From Aliamphritea spongicola (GTDB lineage Bacteria; Pseudomonadota; Gammaproteobacteria; Pseudomonadales; Balneatricaceae): DNA of 64,000 nt. The stretch covers positions 2,046,001-2,110,000 of the forward strand of contig AP025283.1 in the NCBI GenBank assembly GCA_024347235.1, read 5' to 3'. The notes under the pieces were generated by a model. It ran no database searches. It saw nothing but the letters and a program-made list of their open reading frames with translations, and was not told the origin of the DNA. This document shows, in pieces, positions 39,576 to 50,601 of the stretch. Position 1 is the stretch's first letter, and the number at the start of each line of letters is the position of its first letter. The position numbers and the translations under genes are program-made.

Positions 39576-40634
39576 TTAAAGGGTGCTGAGTGTCGGTGCT
39601 GATAGTGTTTTGCGATCTTTTAAATGTTTAACAACCGGTGCGAATGCAAACTTAAACGGCAGCAGATACAGCGCCATGCAGGTGGTGTAAATATTGGGTT
39701 TTGTTTTGCTGATGCCAAAATGCACATCTTTGTTTGTTTGTGGCACTTCGTAGGTTTTGAACAATACATCCCAGAGGGAAACATAAAGGCAAAGTTTTTG
39801 TCGATATGATCCGGATGGCAGCTGTGATGAATCTGATGGTGGGCCGGAGAGCCGAAAATCATGGCCCACTTACCCGGCCAGCGCAGCCAGATATGTGAAT
39901 GGCGCAGGTTATAGCCCAGCAGATTGAACATAAACATCAGCACGGGCACACCCAGCAAAACCGGCATACTGGGCAGATATCCCAGCAGTTTATAGCTCAG
40001 TCCCATGAACAGTCCCCGGCGACCCCGTTGGTCAGTGAATACACCACATTATCGACCGGATGTTCTCTGTAGTTGGTTAAGGGGTGCATCACTTCGGCGC
40101 TGTGATGCACTTTGTGAAACTCCCACAGAAAAGGAATCCGGTGCTGCAGCATATGAATGAAAAATGCGATGAAATCCAGAAAGGCGATCAGTCCGATCAT
40201 ATACAGGACAGACACCGTTGTTGAATAGGTATTGCCTTCCTGTCCGGTAAGAATGCTGACAACACTGCTACCGGTCAGCAGGGTAAAGCTGATATCAATA
40301 GTACCGGTCAGAAACGTTGTATAGATAATCAGCCGTACCAACTGATGAAAGAAGAAGTACCGTACATCCAGCCAGGCGGAAGGGTGCTGCCAGACTTTTT
40401 AGGGAAAAGAAAACGTAGGAAATGCGTTGCAGAACGCCGCTGGCTGCGTGTTGACCACAGGTAAACTAACAGCGCACCTAACAGCGAGGTGAGCAGATAG
40501 AGCCAGTAAATTCTCTGGGAAGTATTCAGAGGGTAAAGAAAGACCTTGTAGAGCTGGGTTAATACGACTTCCAGGACGGTGAGAAATTGAGTGTGCAGAT
40601 ACTGCAGAATGCTGTCTGAACCTGTTTCTGTCAT
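39576..40634 (-). CDS. Sterol desaturase/fatty acid hydroxylase family membrane protein (frameshifts)
   Basis: Di-iron membrane oxygenase family. Histidine clusters are visible: HMLQH (FIHMLQHRIPFLWEFHKVHH), HHSAEVMHPLTNYR and HHQIHH (GSPAHHQIHHSCHPDHIDKN). Membrane helices surround them. Breaks lie near 40330-40400, 40010 and 39780; restored length is about 352 residues, ending KHLKDRKTLSAPTLSTL. The family hydroxylates or desaturates lipids using oxygen. It is convergent with the aldo/keto reductase gene, only 7 bases apart. Confidence 0.85.
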
Positions 40635-40751
40635 CTGAACCGTCCCCTTTGAGTCAGTGCATCAAAACACCTGTACGTGTTTGATTTAGCATAGACCGTG
40701 ATTGGCAGACTGGCAGATTTTTCCTTGTGACTGGGGCTCGGTCAGCAGCGA

Positions 40752-41631
40752 TCAGCCAGCCCGCAGAGCCTGAATTTCCCGCGGCGAGTCACCAAAGAAA
40801 CGCTTGAATTCCCGGCTGAATTGGGAAGGACTTGAGTAACCCACACTGTATGAGGCTTCACTGGCCTGGGTGCCGCTCAGTAACAGGGAATGGGCCCGGT
40901 GAAGGCGCAGGCTTTTGACAAACTGCATCGGAGTCATAGAAGTGATCTGTTTGAATTGTTCATGCAGGGTTGAGCTGCTCATGCCGGCGAAGCGTGCGAT
41001 GGTGTCGATATCCAGCGGCTGATGGAAGTTCTTTTCAATGTAATGCACTACGGGGCAATCCGGTTGGCACCGGCATTGTTCGAGACGCAGTTACGCAGTA
41101 CGTCGCCGTGGGGGCCTTTTAGCACTTCATAGTAAATTTCCCGGATCAGCCCCGGGGCCAGTACTTTGCGGTCCATTTCATCGGGCAGGCATTCCAGCAG
41201 GCGGATAAAACTGCTCTGCAGTTTATCGGTGGCCGGGCTGGAAAGAATAATCTCATCGGAAGGGAGCTGTTCCGGCTGTTGATCCTGCTGTTCCATTTCG
41301 ATCAGCAACTGGCTGATCACATAGCTGTCTATGCGCAGGCTCAGGCCCATGTAAGGTTTGTCTTCTGCGGCCCGGACCACTTCACCTTCCACCGGCATGG
41401 TAACGGAATTAATCAGGTAGTTATCCGGGTCGTATGAGCATTCCGGGTACCGAAATGCACCCGCTTCTTGCCCTGGGCTATCACACAGATACTGGGGTTA
41501 TAGACCACCGGCTGACGGGGCATGATCTTAGCAGAACGGTACAGAACCAGGCCGGGCAGACCGGTCTGGCAGATGCCGTCTTCCTGATGAAAACGGCCAA
41601 TACTGGCGGCTAATTCTGAATCAAACTGCAC
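40752..41631 (-). CDS. AraC family regulator, AraC_N type (two frameshifts)
   Basis: AraC-type regulator of about 293 residues. The N-terminal AraC_N domain (MPRQPVVYNPSICVIAQGKK, then EDKPYMGLSLRIDSYVISQL) is like YqhC. The C-terminus has two helix-turn-helix motifs (IARFAGMSSSTLHEQFKQIT; YSVGYSSPSQFSREFKRFFG). Slips lie near 41425 and 41055. It diverges from the molybdenum hydroxylase operon, 215 bases apart. YqhC-like regulators often answer to aldehydes, which would fit the neighbouring hydroxylase or the aldo/keto reductase. Confidence 0.86.
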
Positions 41632-41846
41632 GTTAATGCTCCCGGCTTATCAGGTTGTCATGCAGAGGATTATGCCATTTAGCTGCCGATTTTAACCAGC
41701 ACCTGGGCCTGTTTCCGGAGTTTTGTGCAAGTAGTACGGAGGATCACACTAACAGCTGATTGCTGATTCCGCGCATATTAAAAACACTAACGCAGCGGGC
41801 AATACCCTATGCCAATGAAACGGTATTGCTGAATCAGGAGATGTTC

Positions 41847-42305
41847 ATGTCTGTTACTCTTCGTGTTAACGGTGTCGACCAGCAGGTTGATGCCAGCCCG
41901 GATACCCCTTTGCTCTGGGTGATCCGCGACCATCTTAATCTTACCGGTACCAAATTTGGCTGCGGGCTTGCCCAGTGCGGCGCCTGTACCGTGCATATGG
42001 AAGGCCAGCCGATCCGTTCCTGTGTGACACCGGTGTCCAGTGTGGCCGGTAAAGACATTACCACCATTGAAGGGCTGGCAACGCCGGCTGCGCAGGCGGT
42101 ACAGACTGCCTGGAACGAACTGGAAGTACCACAGTGCGGGTATTGTCAGTCCGGTCAGGTGATGGCTGCCACGGCATTACTGGAAAGCAACAAAAATCCA
42201 ACCGACGCCGATATCGATGCGGCGATGTCCGGCAATGTGTGCCGCTGTGCCACGTATGCACGTATCCGCCACGCCATTAAAGATGCCGCCGAGAACCTGG
42301 AGTAA
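41847..42305 (+). CDS. 2Fe-2S subunit of a xanthine dehydrogenase-family enzyme
   Basis: Iron-sulfur subunit of 152 residues, intact. The plant-type [2Fe-2S] cysteines are in GCGLAQCGACTVHMEG and SCVTPVS, the second cluster in CGYCQSGQVMAA and GNVCRCATYARIRHAI. The start at 41847 follows AGGAG by six bases. It passes electrons from the molybdenum subunit encoded 6 bases downstream. The two-subunit layout (no FAD subunit) is that of isoquinoline 1-oxidoreductase and aldehyde dehydrogenases of the IorAB type. Confidence 0.92.
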   Translation: MSVTLRVNGVDQQVDASPDTPLLWVIRDHLNLTGTKFGCGLAQCGACTVHMEGQPIRSCVTPVSSVAGKDITTIEGLATPAAQAVQTAWNELEVPQCGYCQSGQVMAATALLESNKNPTDADIDAAMSGNVCRCATYARIRHAIKDAAENLE

Positions 42306-42311
42306 CCGATT

Positions 42312-44509
42312 ATGTTTAACAGACATGCCCTTGCAATGGTTGGCCACAAAGCCTCAGCCGTCACAACCAGCCGTCGTGGCTTTCTGAAGCTGGCCGGCGC
42401 CGGTGCCGGTTTATCGCTGGCCATGAAGTTGCCTGCCGCTGAACAGGCTTCCGGTACGCAGCAACCGGATGATACCTTTGCCCCGAACGCCTTCTTACGG
42501 ATTACCCCGAATAACCGGGTAACCATCGTGATGAAACACTTGGAAATGGGGCAGGGCAGCTATACCGGGCTGGCCACATTGGTAGCTGAAGAGTTGGATG
42601 CCGACTGGGATCTGATTGACCTGGAAGCGGCACCGGCAGATGCCGCCCGCTATAAAAACCTCCACTGGGGGCTCAGGGCACCGGCGGCAGTTCGGCGATC
42701 GCCAACTCCTTTGTTCAGATGCGTGAAGCCGGCGCCACGGCACGGCAGATGATTTTGAATGTAGCCGCTGAACAGTGGGCGGTGCCGGTGGGTGAACTGT
42801 CAACAGAAAACAGCGTGGTTATGCATGCTGCCAGCCAGCGCTCTGCCACTTACGGAGAACTGGCGGCTCAGGCTGCAACACTGGCAATGCCAGCGGCCGA
42901 GCAGGTGAAGCTTAAGTCACCGTCGCAGTTCCGGATGATCGGCAAAAAGTCAGCCGTAAAGACCGGGGTAAGAACAACGGCACGGCCATTTTCACCCAGG
43001 ATATTCAGCTGGAAGGTATGCTCACCGCAGTAGTAGCGCATCCTCCCCGTTTCGGTGCAGTGTTAACGAGCTTTGATGGCACTGCAGCCCGTCAGGTAAA
43101 GGGCGTGGTGGATGTGGTGGCGATTCCGTCCGGCGTGGCGGTGTTGGCGAAAGACTTCTGGTCTGCCAAAACCGGCAGAGACAAATTACAGATTACCTGG
43201 GACGAGCAGAATGCGATCCGTAAGGGCTCAGATGAGTTGCTGGCAGATTACCGGCAGCTGTCAGCCACACCAGGACTGGTAGCCCGTCAGGAAGGAGATG
43301 CAGCAACTGCATTACAGGCCGCTGAAGATCAGTTAGCGCTGGAATTTGAGTTTCCTTATCTGGCCCACGCAGCAATGGAACCGATGAACTGTGTGGCGAA
43401 AGTCACTGCCAATAGCTGCGAGATCTGGAACGGTGATCAGGTGCAAACCATGGATCAGGGGGCAATAGCCGCCACGCTGGGTTTGAAGCCGGAACAGGTG
43501 AAAATCAACACCTTACTGGCCGGCGGCAGCTTTGGTCGCCGGGCGAATCCGGTGTCTGACTATGTGCTGGAATCGGTGCTGATCGCGAAAAGCCAGCCGG
43601 GTGTTCCGGTCAAGCTGGTCTGGACCCGCGAAGATGATACCCGGGCCGGTTACTACCGTCCGCTGTATTTGCACAGCCTGAAGGGCAGTGTGGATGCACA
43701 GGGCTACCCTAAGGCCTGGCAGCAGCGGATCGTTGGTCAGTCGATTCTTAAGGGTACTGCCTTTGAAGCTTTCATGGTGAAAGACGGTATTGATGCGACT
43801 TCCGTTGAAGGGGCGGCGGATCTGCCTTATCAGGTGCCGGATCTGCAGGTTGAGCTGCATACCACTGAAAATCAGGTGCCGGTGCAGTGGTGGCGTTCAG
43901 TGGGGCATACCCATACGGCATTCTCAACGGAAGTGTTTCTGGATCAGCTGGCCCGTAAGGGAGGTAAAGACCCTTATGAGTTGCGTAAGGAATTGCTGGC
44001 CGGTCACCCCCGTCATCTGGGGGTACTGAAACTGGCGGCTGAGAAAGCCGGCTGGGGCCGTGAACTGCCTGCCAACCGGGGATGGGCATTGCCGTACATG
44101 AGTCATTTAACTCCTATGTGGCAGAAGTGGCGGAAGTATTAGTGGCAGACGATGGCAGCTTCAGGGTTGAAAAAATTACCTGTGCAGTGGACTGCGGACT
44201 GGCAATCAACCCGGACATCATCGAAGCACAGATGCAAGGGGTATTGGCTATGGCCTGTCCGCTGCACTGATGGGTGAAATCACCCTGGAAGACGGGCGGG
44301 TGAAACAGTCCAACTTCCATGATTATCAGGTACTGCGTATCGATCAGATGCCGGAAATTGAAGTGCATATCGTTGCTTCGGCTGAGCCGCCAACAGGGGT
44401 GGGCGAGCCGGGAACTCCGCCGGTAGCACCGGCAGTTGCCAACGCCCTGAGTGCAGTAACCGGTGAGGTGTATACCCGCCTGCCGTTACCCCGCAACCTG
44501 AAGGCATAA
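42312..44509 (+). CDS. Molybdopterin subunit of a xanthine dehydrogenase-family enzyme (frameshifts)
   Basis: Large Mo-cofactor subunit (about 733 residues) of an IorB-like hydroxylase. A Tat signal is present ([20 protein letters not shown]), so it is exported to the periplasm. Cofactor-binding blocks include [65 protein letters not shown] and [20 protein letters not shown], with the catalytic Glu in GVGEPG. Breaks lie near 42672, 42955, 44085 and 44245. It oxidises an aldehyde or N-heterocycle; the substrate cannot be told. XdhC- and MocA-like genes follow. Confidence 0.9.
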
Positions 44510-44577
44510 ATTTACCTGGGAAAGGGCAACGCCGGCAGCGTCTGCTGTCGGTGGTTACCCTGTGGAGGAGTCAGTGT

Positions 44578-45609
44578 ATGGCGAATCAGTTATCCGGCTT
44601 GCTTGAACAGTGGTATCCCTGCCGGGATGAACTGGAATGGGTGCTGGGGGCAATCTATCAGACCCATGGCCCCTGTTATCGCAAAACCGGCGCAATGATG
44701 TTGTTTAACAGCCTTGGACAGCAGTTCGGTATGCTCAGCGGCGGTTGTCTTGAATCGGATATTCAGACCCACGCCCGCCGGGTGATGCAAACCGGGCAGG
44801 CGGTAACACTGTGCTATGACGGCAGCGATGAAGATGATCTGGCCTTTCAGCTGGGCATAGGCTGCGGCGGCACCGTACATATCGTGCTGCAGGCGGTAAC
44901 GGCAGACAATCACTACCTGCATCTGGATGCCGTGCAGGAAAGCCTGCGGCAACGACAGGTGGCGGGTTTGCAACTGCAGATTCCAAATGCTGCATCCGCG
45001 CCTATGAGTGGCGATTTAAGCCGCTTTGTGGCCGAACATGAAGCGCCCGTTAAAAAGACGGCGCTGATCACAGAGAACAACCGGCAATGGCTGCATATCC
45101 GGATTAAGCCGGAACCGCATTTGCTGGTGATCGGTGGCGGGGTTGATGCCCGGCCGGTGGTATCGATGGCGAAACAGCTGGGCTGGGAGGTAAGCCTGTG
45201 GGACCCGCGTCCGGCGAACGGTCGCCGGGAATTCTTTCCGGAGGCGGACAGTATTCTGAGCTGTGAAGTAACGGAGCTGGCAGGCTTTGTGGCTGAAAAA
45301 CGGGTCAGTGCGGCTATTCTGATGTCGCACAATATCCGTCTGGATGCCGCCGCTCTACAGCATCTTCAGGGCGCTGAGCTGTCATACATGGCACTTTTAG
45401 GCCCGCTGAACCGTAAGGCCGATGTACTGGCAGAAGCCGGGCTTAAGGAAACACAGCTGACCACACCGGTTTCCGGCCCGGCGGGGCTGGGGATTGGTGG
45501 TGAGCTGCCGGAAAGCATTGCCCTGTCGATGCTGGCTGAATGCCATCAGGTGTTACATCAGCCAAAGGCGGCCACGGCAAATATCCGGCTGAACAGCTAT
45601 GCAGCCTGA
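44578..45609 (+). CDS. XdhC family protein (molybdenum cofactor insertion)
   Basis: Chaperone of the XdhC/CoxI family that delivers sulfurated molybdenum cofactor to the enzyme encoded upstream. 343 residues, intact. The N-terminal XdhC domain (WVLGAIYQTHGPCYRKTGAM, then GMLSGGCLESDIQTHARRV) and C-terminal Rossmann domain (LLVIGGGVDARPVVSMAKQL) are clear. The start at 44578 follows GGAGGAG. It is the third gene of the hydroxylase operon and overlaps the next gene start by 11 bases. Confidence 0.9.
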   Translation: MANQLSGLLEQWYPCRDELEWVLGAIYQTHGPCYRKTGAMMLFNSLGQQFGMLSGGCLESDIQTHARRVMQTGQAVTLCYDGSDEDDLAFQLGIGCGGTVHIVLQAVTADNHYLHLDAVQESLRQRQVAGLQLQIPNAASAPMSGDLSRFVAEHEAPVKKTALITENNRQWLHIRIKPEPHLLVIGGGVDARPVVSMAKQLGWEVSLWDPRPANGRREFFPEADSILSCEVTELAGFVAEKRVSAAILMSHNIRLDAAALQHLQGAELSYMALLGPLNRKADVLAEAGLKETQLTTPVSGPAGLGIGGELPESIALSMLAECHQVLHQPKAATANIRLNSYAA

Positions 45610-46204
45610 GGTGCAGGCTTCCGCAAGGCCTCTGGGCATTCTGATTCTGGCGGCCGGTAACAGCAGCCGCTTTGGCAGTTGTAAACTGCTGGCAGATTGC
45701 AAAGGCCAACCCCTTATCAATTATGCCCTGCGCACGGCGCTGGCATTTCCCGTGCTCAGACTCAGGTGGTTACTGGTGCCTGGCACGCCGAAGTAGATGC
45801 GGTAATGGCCAGCGGCACGGTGCCGCGGCTTCCGCTTTTGTTCAACCGGGACTGGCAGTCAGGCATGGGCAGTTCGGTGGCACTGGGTGTGTCAGCAATG
45901 GCAGAGTCATGCAGTGAGATCCTGATTCTGCTGGCGGATCAGCCGCTGGTCACGCCGGAAGACTGCCGGCAGCTGCTGACAGCGGACAAACTGGCAGATA
46001 TCTGTTGTGCCGAATACAGCGGGAACTGGGGTGTACCGGCGCTGTTCCGTTCAGCGACCTTTGCTTCACTGATGCAACTGAAAGGACAGCAGGGGCTAAA
46101 AATTGCTCAGTGACCCTGCATTCAGCGTCGCCGGCGTTGAGTTGCCCCGGGCAGCTCAGGATATTGATTATCCCCGGGATCTGAACCGCCTGTTCCCGGA
46201 GTAA
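45599..46204 (+). CDS. MocA-like molybdenum cofactor nucleotidyltransferase (frameshifts)
   Basis: NTP transferase of the MobA/MocA fold, about 202 residues, probably making molybdopterin cytosine dinucleotide for the linked hydroxylase. It has the nucleotide loop ILILAAGNSSRFGSCKLLAD and the metal site EILILLADQPLVTPEDC. Slips lie near 45775 and 46100; the restored end reads DIDYPRDLNRLFPE with stop TAA 46202-46204. The family's usual partner is XdhC, as here. Confidence 0.85.
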
Positions 46205-46355
46205 AAAAGCACGTATTTATCCCGGTTTGGGTAATTTCCTCTTCTTAATTCCCCCGTTTTCCCTTAATTCCCGATATGCTGAAAGGATTGTAATACGAGC
46301 GTTTTGACAGGTTCAGTGTTCCCGGGCCTGTCTGGCATCTAAGGAGATGATCGCC

Positions 46356-47192
46356 ATGGAAAAACGGATGTTACTGGTGGATGACGACCCGGCAGTGGTT
46401 GCCTCATTACGCCGGGTGTTGCGCCAGCAGGATTTTCAGTTGCAAACCGCCTGTTGTGGCAGTGAAGCGCTGGAGATGCTGACGGAGAATCCCGCTCAGG
46501 TGGTAATGAGCGATTTTCGTATGCCGCATATGAACGGCATTGAGTTTCTCACTGAAGTAAAACAGCGCTGGCCCGATGCTGCCCGGCTGATGCTCAGTGG
46601 CCAGTCTGACTATGACAGCACGGAAGAAGCATTGGCAGCAGGGGTGGTGGATTATTATCTGACCAAGCCCTGGGATAACGAAGAACTGCTGGCGATTATC
46701 GACAAGGCCTTTCTTGGCAGAGGCAGCACAGCAGAGGCCAGTACTGATACTGATGAGAAGCCTGAACAGAAAGTCTCCCGGGCGGCTGTGATTGCGGTGG
46801 ATGCAGTAGGTGCGACGGAAGACAATAGCCCGATACCGGAACTGCCCGCTGTATTTTCTCCTGATGTACTGGCGAAGCTGGGCCAGGATGTAGGCGCGGA
46901 TACACTGCCGTCGCTGATCGATATATTCCTTAAGGATGCCACCACCCGGTTACAAAGCCTTGAAGTCAGTGCTGCTGCCGATGCCGGCAATGTGAAGCAT
47001 CAGCTGCACACCCTTGGCAGTAGCTCGGCACTGTACGGGCTGATGAAAGTCTCGGCGCTGGCACGGCGGCTGGAAGGGCTGTGTGACAGTGATATGGAAA
47101 AGGTGATGGCTAATTTGCCGGCATTTGTGAAATTAAGCCGGGGATGCCTGCAACAACTTGAAGACTACATGGCTGAAGCGGAACCCCGCTGA
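46356..47192 (+). CDS. Response regulator with C-terminal Hpt domain
   Basis: Intact 278-residue signalling protein. Residues 1-120 are a receiver (MLLVDDDPAVVASLRRVLRQ; phospho-Asp in VVMSDFRMPHMNG; Lys in DYYLTKPW). After a variable linker comes an Hpt domain with the phospho-His in VKHQLHTLGSSSALYG; the Lys usually found after HTL is Gly here. There is no DNA-binding or enzyme output, so it probably relays phosphate. AAGGAG supports the ATG at 46356. It stands alone between the molybdenum operon and the GGDEF-EAL gene. Confidence 0.86.
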   Translation: MEKRMLLVDDDPAVVASLRRVLRQQDFQLQTACCGSEALEMLTENPAQVVMSDFRMPHMNGIEFLTEVKQRWPDAARLMLSGQSDYDSTEEALAAGVVDYYLTKPWDNEELLAIIDKAFLGRGSTAEASTDTDEKPEQKVSRAAVIAVDAVGATEDNSPIPELPAVFSPDVLAKLGQDVGADTLPSLIDIFLKDATTRLQSLEVSAAADAGNVKHQLHTLGSSSALYGLMKVSALARRLEGLCDSDMEKVMANLPAFVKLSRGCLQQLEDYMAEAEPR

Positions 47193-47261
47193 TCCAGTAA
47201 ACTCCCCTGACTTGTTAAGACAGGGGATGCTGCAGGCTAATGGTGATGCCGGCTCACTGGG

Positions 47262-50082
47262 TTACACCAGCAGGGTTTCTGCCCGAGCATAGCGCTCAGT
47301 AATTCGTGCAGCGGTTACCGGTTTGGAGTGCAGGTAACCCTGAATGAAGTCACACTGCAGCTCCTGAAGAATGCTTTGCTGGCCTTCAGTCTCAACTCCC
47401 TCAGCCACCACTTTGTACCCCAGTTCTTTTGAGAACTCGATGATCAGCTTAACAAAGGCGGCATGGGTGTCATCATTGGTCAGGTCGTGAATAAAGCTGC
47501 GATCAATTTTAATTTTATCGACCGACAGGCGTTTCAGGTAAGCCAGTGAGCTGTAGCCGGTACCGAAATCATCAATACTGATATTGATACCGATGCCTCT
47601 GAGGCGTTTCAGAACACCTGTGCTCATGCTGGTGTTTTTCATGGCTGAGGTTTCAGTGATCTCGATTTCGATCATATCCGGGCTGGCACCGGTTGTGCTG
47701 AGCACGCTCTGAATACGCTCAACCAGCTCAGGGTTACTGAATTCCCGGGCGGATAGATTAATCGCCACCGGCAGGGTAAAGCCCAGTTCTTCCTGCCAGG
47801 CCAGCGCCTGTGCACAGGCCTGTTTAATTACCCAGTCACCCAGATCGAGAATCAGGTTACTTTCTTCTGCAAGCGCGATGAAAGTGTCAGGTGTCAGCAA
47901 GCCTTTTGCGGATGACGCCAGCGTATCAGCGCTTCTACCGAGACGATTTCTCCGCTGTGTGCATCCACAATCGGCTGATACAACAGGAACAGCTGGTTAT
48001 CATGAATTGCCTGTACCAGGTCCTGCTGTAATTCCCTTGAATCGTTCAGCTTTCTGCCTTCTTCCGCATCATAGAAGTGATAATGCCCCTGGCCTTCTGA
48101 TTTAGCTTCATACATAGCCATATCGGCGCGTTTCAATGCCTGCTGAACACAGTCAGCATCTTCCGGCAGCATGCAGATGCCGATACTGGTGCCGATTGAA
48201 ATCTGAATATTGTTGATCAGGAAAGGTGTTCTGAAGCTTTCGAGAATCGCTTTGGCGGTTTGTTCAACGTCTTCTTTACCGGCGACATCATGCAGCAGAA
48301 TTGTAAACTCATCGCCGCCGATGCGTGACACCGTATCGGTTGCTTTGACCAGGTCTGTCAGACGTCGGCTGATATGCTGCAAAGGGTATCGCCGATGGCG
48401 TGTCCGAGGGTGTCGTTGACCTGTTTAAACTGGTCCAGGTCAAGGTACATAAAGGCTGTCTGAATATTGCCCGCTTTGATGCGCTGCAGAGACTGTTCGA
48501 TTCTGTCGTACAGCAGAGTCCGGTTAGGCAGTGCGGTGAGTTGGTCGTAATACGCCAGCTGTTTGAGTTGTGTTTCAGCGGTTTTCAGTGGGGAAATATC
48601 GGAGAAAATACCGATGTAGTTCAGTACTTCTCCCTTGTCATTGTGCATGGCAGAGACTGACAGCCACTTAGGAAAGTTCTCACCGTCATAACGTATGCCA
48701 TTGATTTCGCCCTGCCAGCTGCCGTGCATTTCGATGGCTTCCCACATGGCTTTTAAGGTTGCCGGTTTATGCTCGCTGAGATCTCCGAATTTAGCTTTTG
48801 CACCAATGACCAGTTCTGGCCGGGTGTTCATAATTTTGCAGTAGGCGGGATTGACCTCAAGAATTGTGAGGTTAGGGTCGGTAATCAGTATGGCTTCGTT
48901 GGCTGAGCCGAATACCTGACCGGACAGCCGTAACTTCTGTTCAGCCGCGGCTCGCTGTTTGATTTCTTCCTGCAGTTTTGCGGTACGCTCTTCGACGGAT
49001 CTTTCCAGTGTTTCCTGCTGTACCCGGAGCGCCTTGCCGGTTGTCTGTAACTCGCGGAGCATGTTGTTAAAAAGATGGGTGAGTTCGTCTACTTCTTTAA
49101 TAACGATTTGTGACTGATGTTTTACCGGAGAAATGCTGGAGATTTTATCGGTGGCGATGCTGGCGACGCTTCGGCTGATCCGTTCGATCGGCTGTGCCAG
49201 ATGCCGGGCGGCGATCCAGCTTAAAAATGTTGAAACAGTTAAGCCCATCAGGAAATAATAATCACCGCCAGATGGACATCATCGGCGTTGTCTGTCAGTT
49301 CTTCGATGGGTTGAGGCACCATAATGCCCCAGCCCTCACCGGGCACGGCAGTGTGTCCGGCGATCATTTCAGCCTGCATCGGTGGTGAGTAAAGGTGCTG
49401 ACGCCGGTCGTGCCGGCCATCATTTTTCACGACCGACAGGGCAGAAGCGTCTTTGGACGTGTATTCCCATTCTTCATTTGGATGGGCGACAACCTTGCCG
49501 GTGGCATCAACAATCATTGAGTGGCCGCGTTCGCCAAACGCAATGGATCGCTGACTTTCTTTGATATAGGTGGTTTCTAAAACCCCGACGGCCCTTGCCT
49601 GATTGTCCAGCGCCTTGCTGATCAGAAATGCCGGGCGGTCGTTAATCCGTGTCAGATCTGAAAGCTGAGTATTACCGGACATGTTTCGCAGCACCGTTTT
49701 TGCTCCGGGGTCAGTTCAAAGGAGCAGGGGTATTGCTGAATCTGTTTGTGGGGGCTTTATCAGGGAAAAAGATACAGGCTGCGGTGATGCCATATTTACT
49801 CAGCAGCGCTTTGCTATAAATATGATTTTCAGGCGGAATCTGCACGGAGTTAACAAAACTGAAGGCAGACTTTGTGTCAGTGATATAACGCTGAAATTCC
49901 CGGCTGAGATTTTTGGCGATGATTAAGTGCTTTTCTTTAACCGCCTTAAATTCGTTGTCCAGAGAATGTTGCTGAACCCACAGCCCGAGAAGTAATACCG
50001 GAATCAGGGATATCAGCACCAGACAGCTGAAAATGATCGTGTGAAGTCGAAATTTGGTGCCTGTAAATGCAGAAGAAGGCAT
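47262..50082 (-). CDS. Membrane PAS-GGDEF-EAL protein for c-di-GMP turnover (frameshifts)
   Basis: Sensor of about 940 residues. Order: membrane segment (TIIFSCLVLISLIPVLLLGL), a Cache-like periplasmic region (GVLETTYIKESQRSIAFGER), a second membrane segment, HAMP (ARHLAQPIERISRSVASIAT), coiled coil, PAS (SANEAILITDPNLTILEVNP), GGDEF with intact site (VSRIGGDEFTILL) and EAL (VSVEALIRWRHPQ; IDDFGTGYSSLAYLKRL; VVAEGVETEGQ). Both catalytic motifs are intact, so it could make or break c-di-GMP. Breaks lie near 49700, 49250, 48370 and 47900. It is next to the syp-like regulators, which suggests control of the polysaccharide. Confidence 0.88.
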
Positions 50083-50495
50083 TAGCTATGAATCCTGTCA
50101 TATGCAAAGCAGATCCCGTGTTTGCAAAGCAAACTGACGGTTGTAACAAACGACTGTTGCGGGACCTGGGTTATATTTTTTTATATTTATTATTGATATT
50201 CGGTTTGGCGGATGATCAGCGGCTTGTGTCTACTCCGGTACTTCCTTTACCCGGGGTTTACACCGACTGAACAACCCGGAATGTTAAACCGCTCGGTAAG
50301 TTAACTGGAATCAGTCGCATTCGTAAATACTTGATATCAGAGAAAAATATAACTTTCGGGTCAGTTTGGGAGTGAATTTGTAAACAGAATGCCTTAAACA
50401 CTGATGCCAGCTGGCTTGAACAGCAGAAGCTGGCAGCGAAGTGGTCAGAATCCGATTATGTATTCGGTTACCCATTATGAGTAACAGTTGTTTGA

Positions 50496-50541
50496 AAAAG
50501 CCCTGTAAGTGGCAATAAAGAATGATTTAAGGGCATTTTTT
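50496..50541 (+). terminator. Hairpin with T run
   Basis: GCCCT (50500-50504) pairs with AGGGC (50530-50534) and a T run follows at 50536-50542; flanking A and T runs extend the stem. The 25-base loop makes it weak. Confidence 0.35.
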
Positions 50542-50544
50542 TGT

Positions 50545-50569
50545 GCAGCCTGCAGAGAATGCAGGCTGC
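50545..50569 (-). terminator. Hairpin downstream of the NtrC-type regulator
   Basis: GCAGCCTGCA (50545-50554) pairs perfectly with TGCAGGCTGC (50560-50569). In the minus direction it is followed by ACAAAAAAATGCC, close to a T run on the opposite strand. It probably ends the regulator transcript. Confidence 0.45.
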
Positions 50570-50601
50570 CTGTGATTGCTTAACTTACTGACTGAAAAGA
50601 C

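Larger units (their letters stand above)
50083..50601. other. Intergenic stretch between GGDEF-EAL and NtrC-type genes
   Basis: 519 bases with no gene I can support. It holds the region upstream of the GGDEF-EAL gene (AT-rich at 50165-50200) and two hairpins near its right end (50496-50541 and 50545-50569). No small ORF here has a good ribosome site. Confidence 0.5.

Noticed and set aside
46304..46330. TTGACA as the -35 of a sigma-70 promoter for the REC-Hpt gene
   Set aside because: No acceptable -10 lies 16-18 bases downstream.
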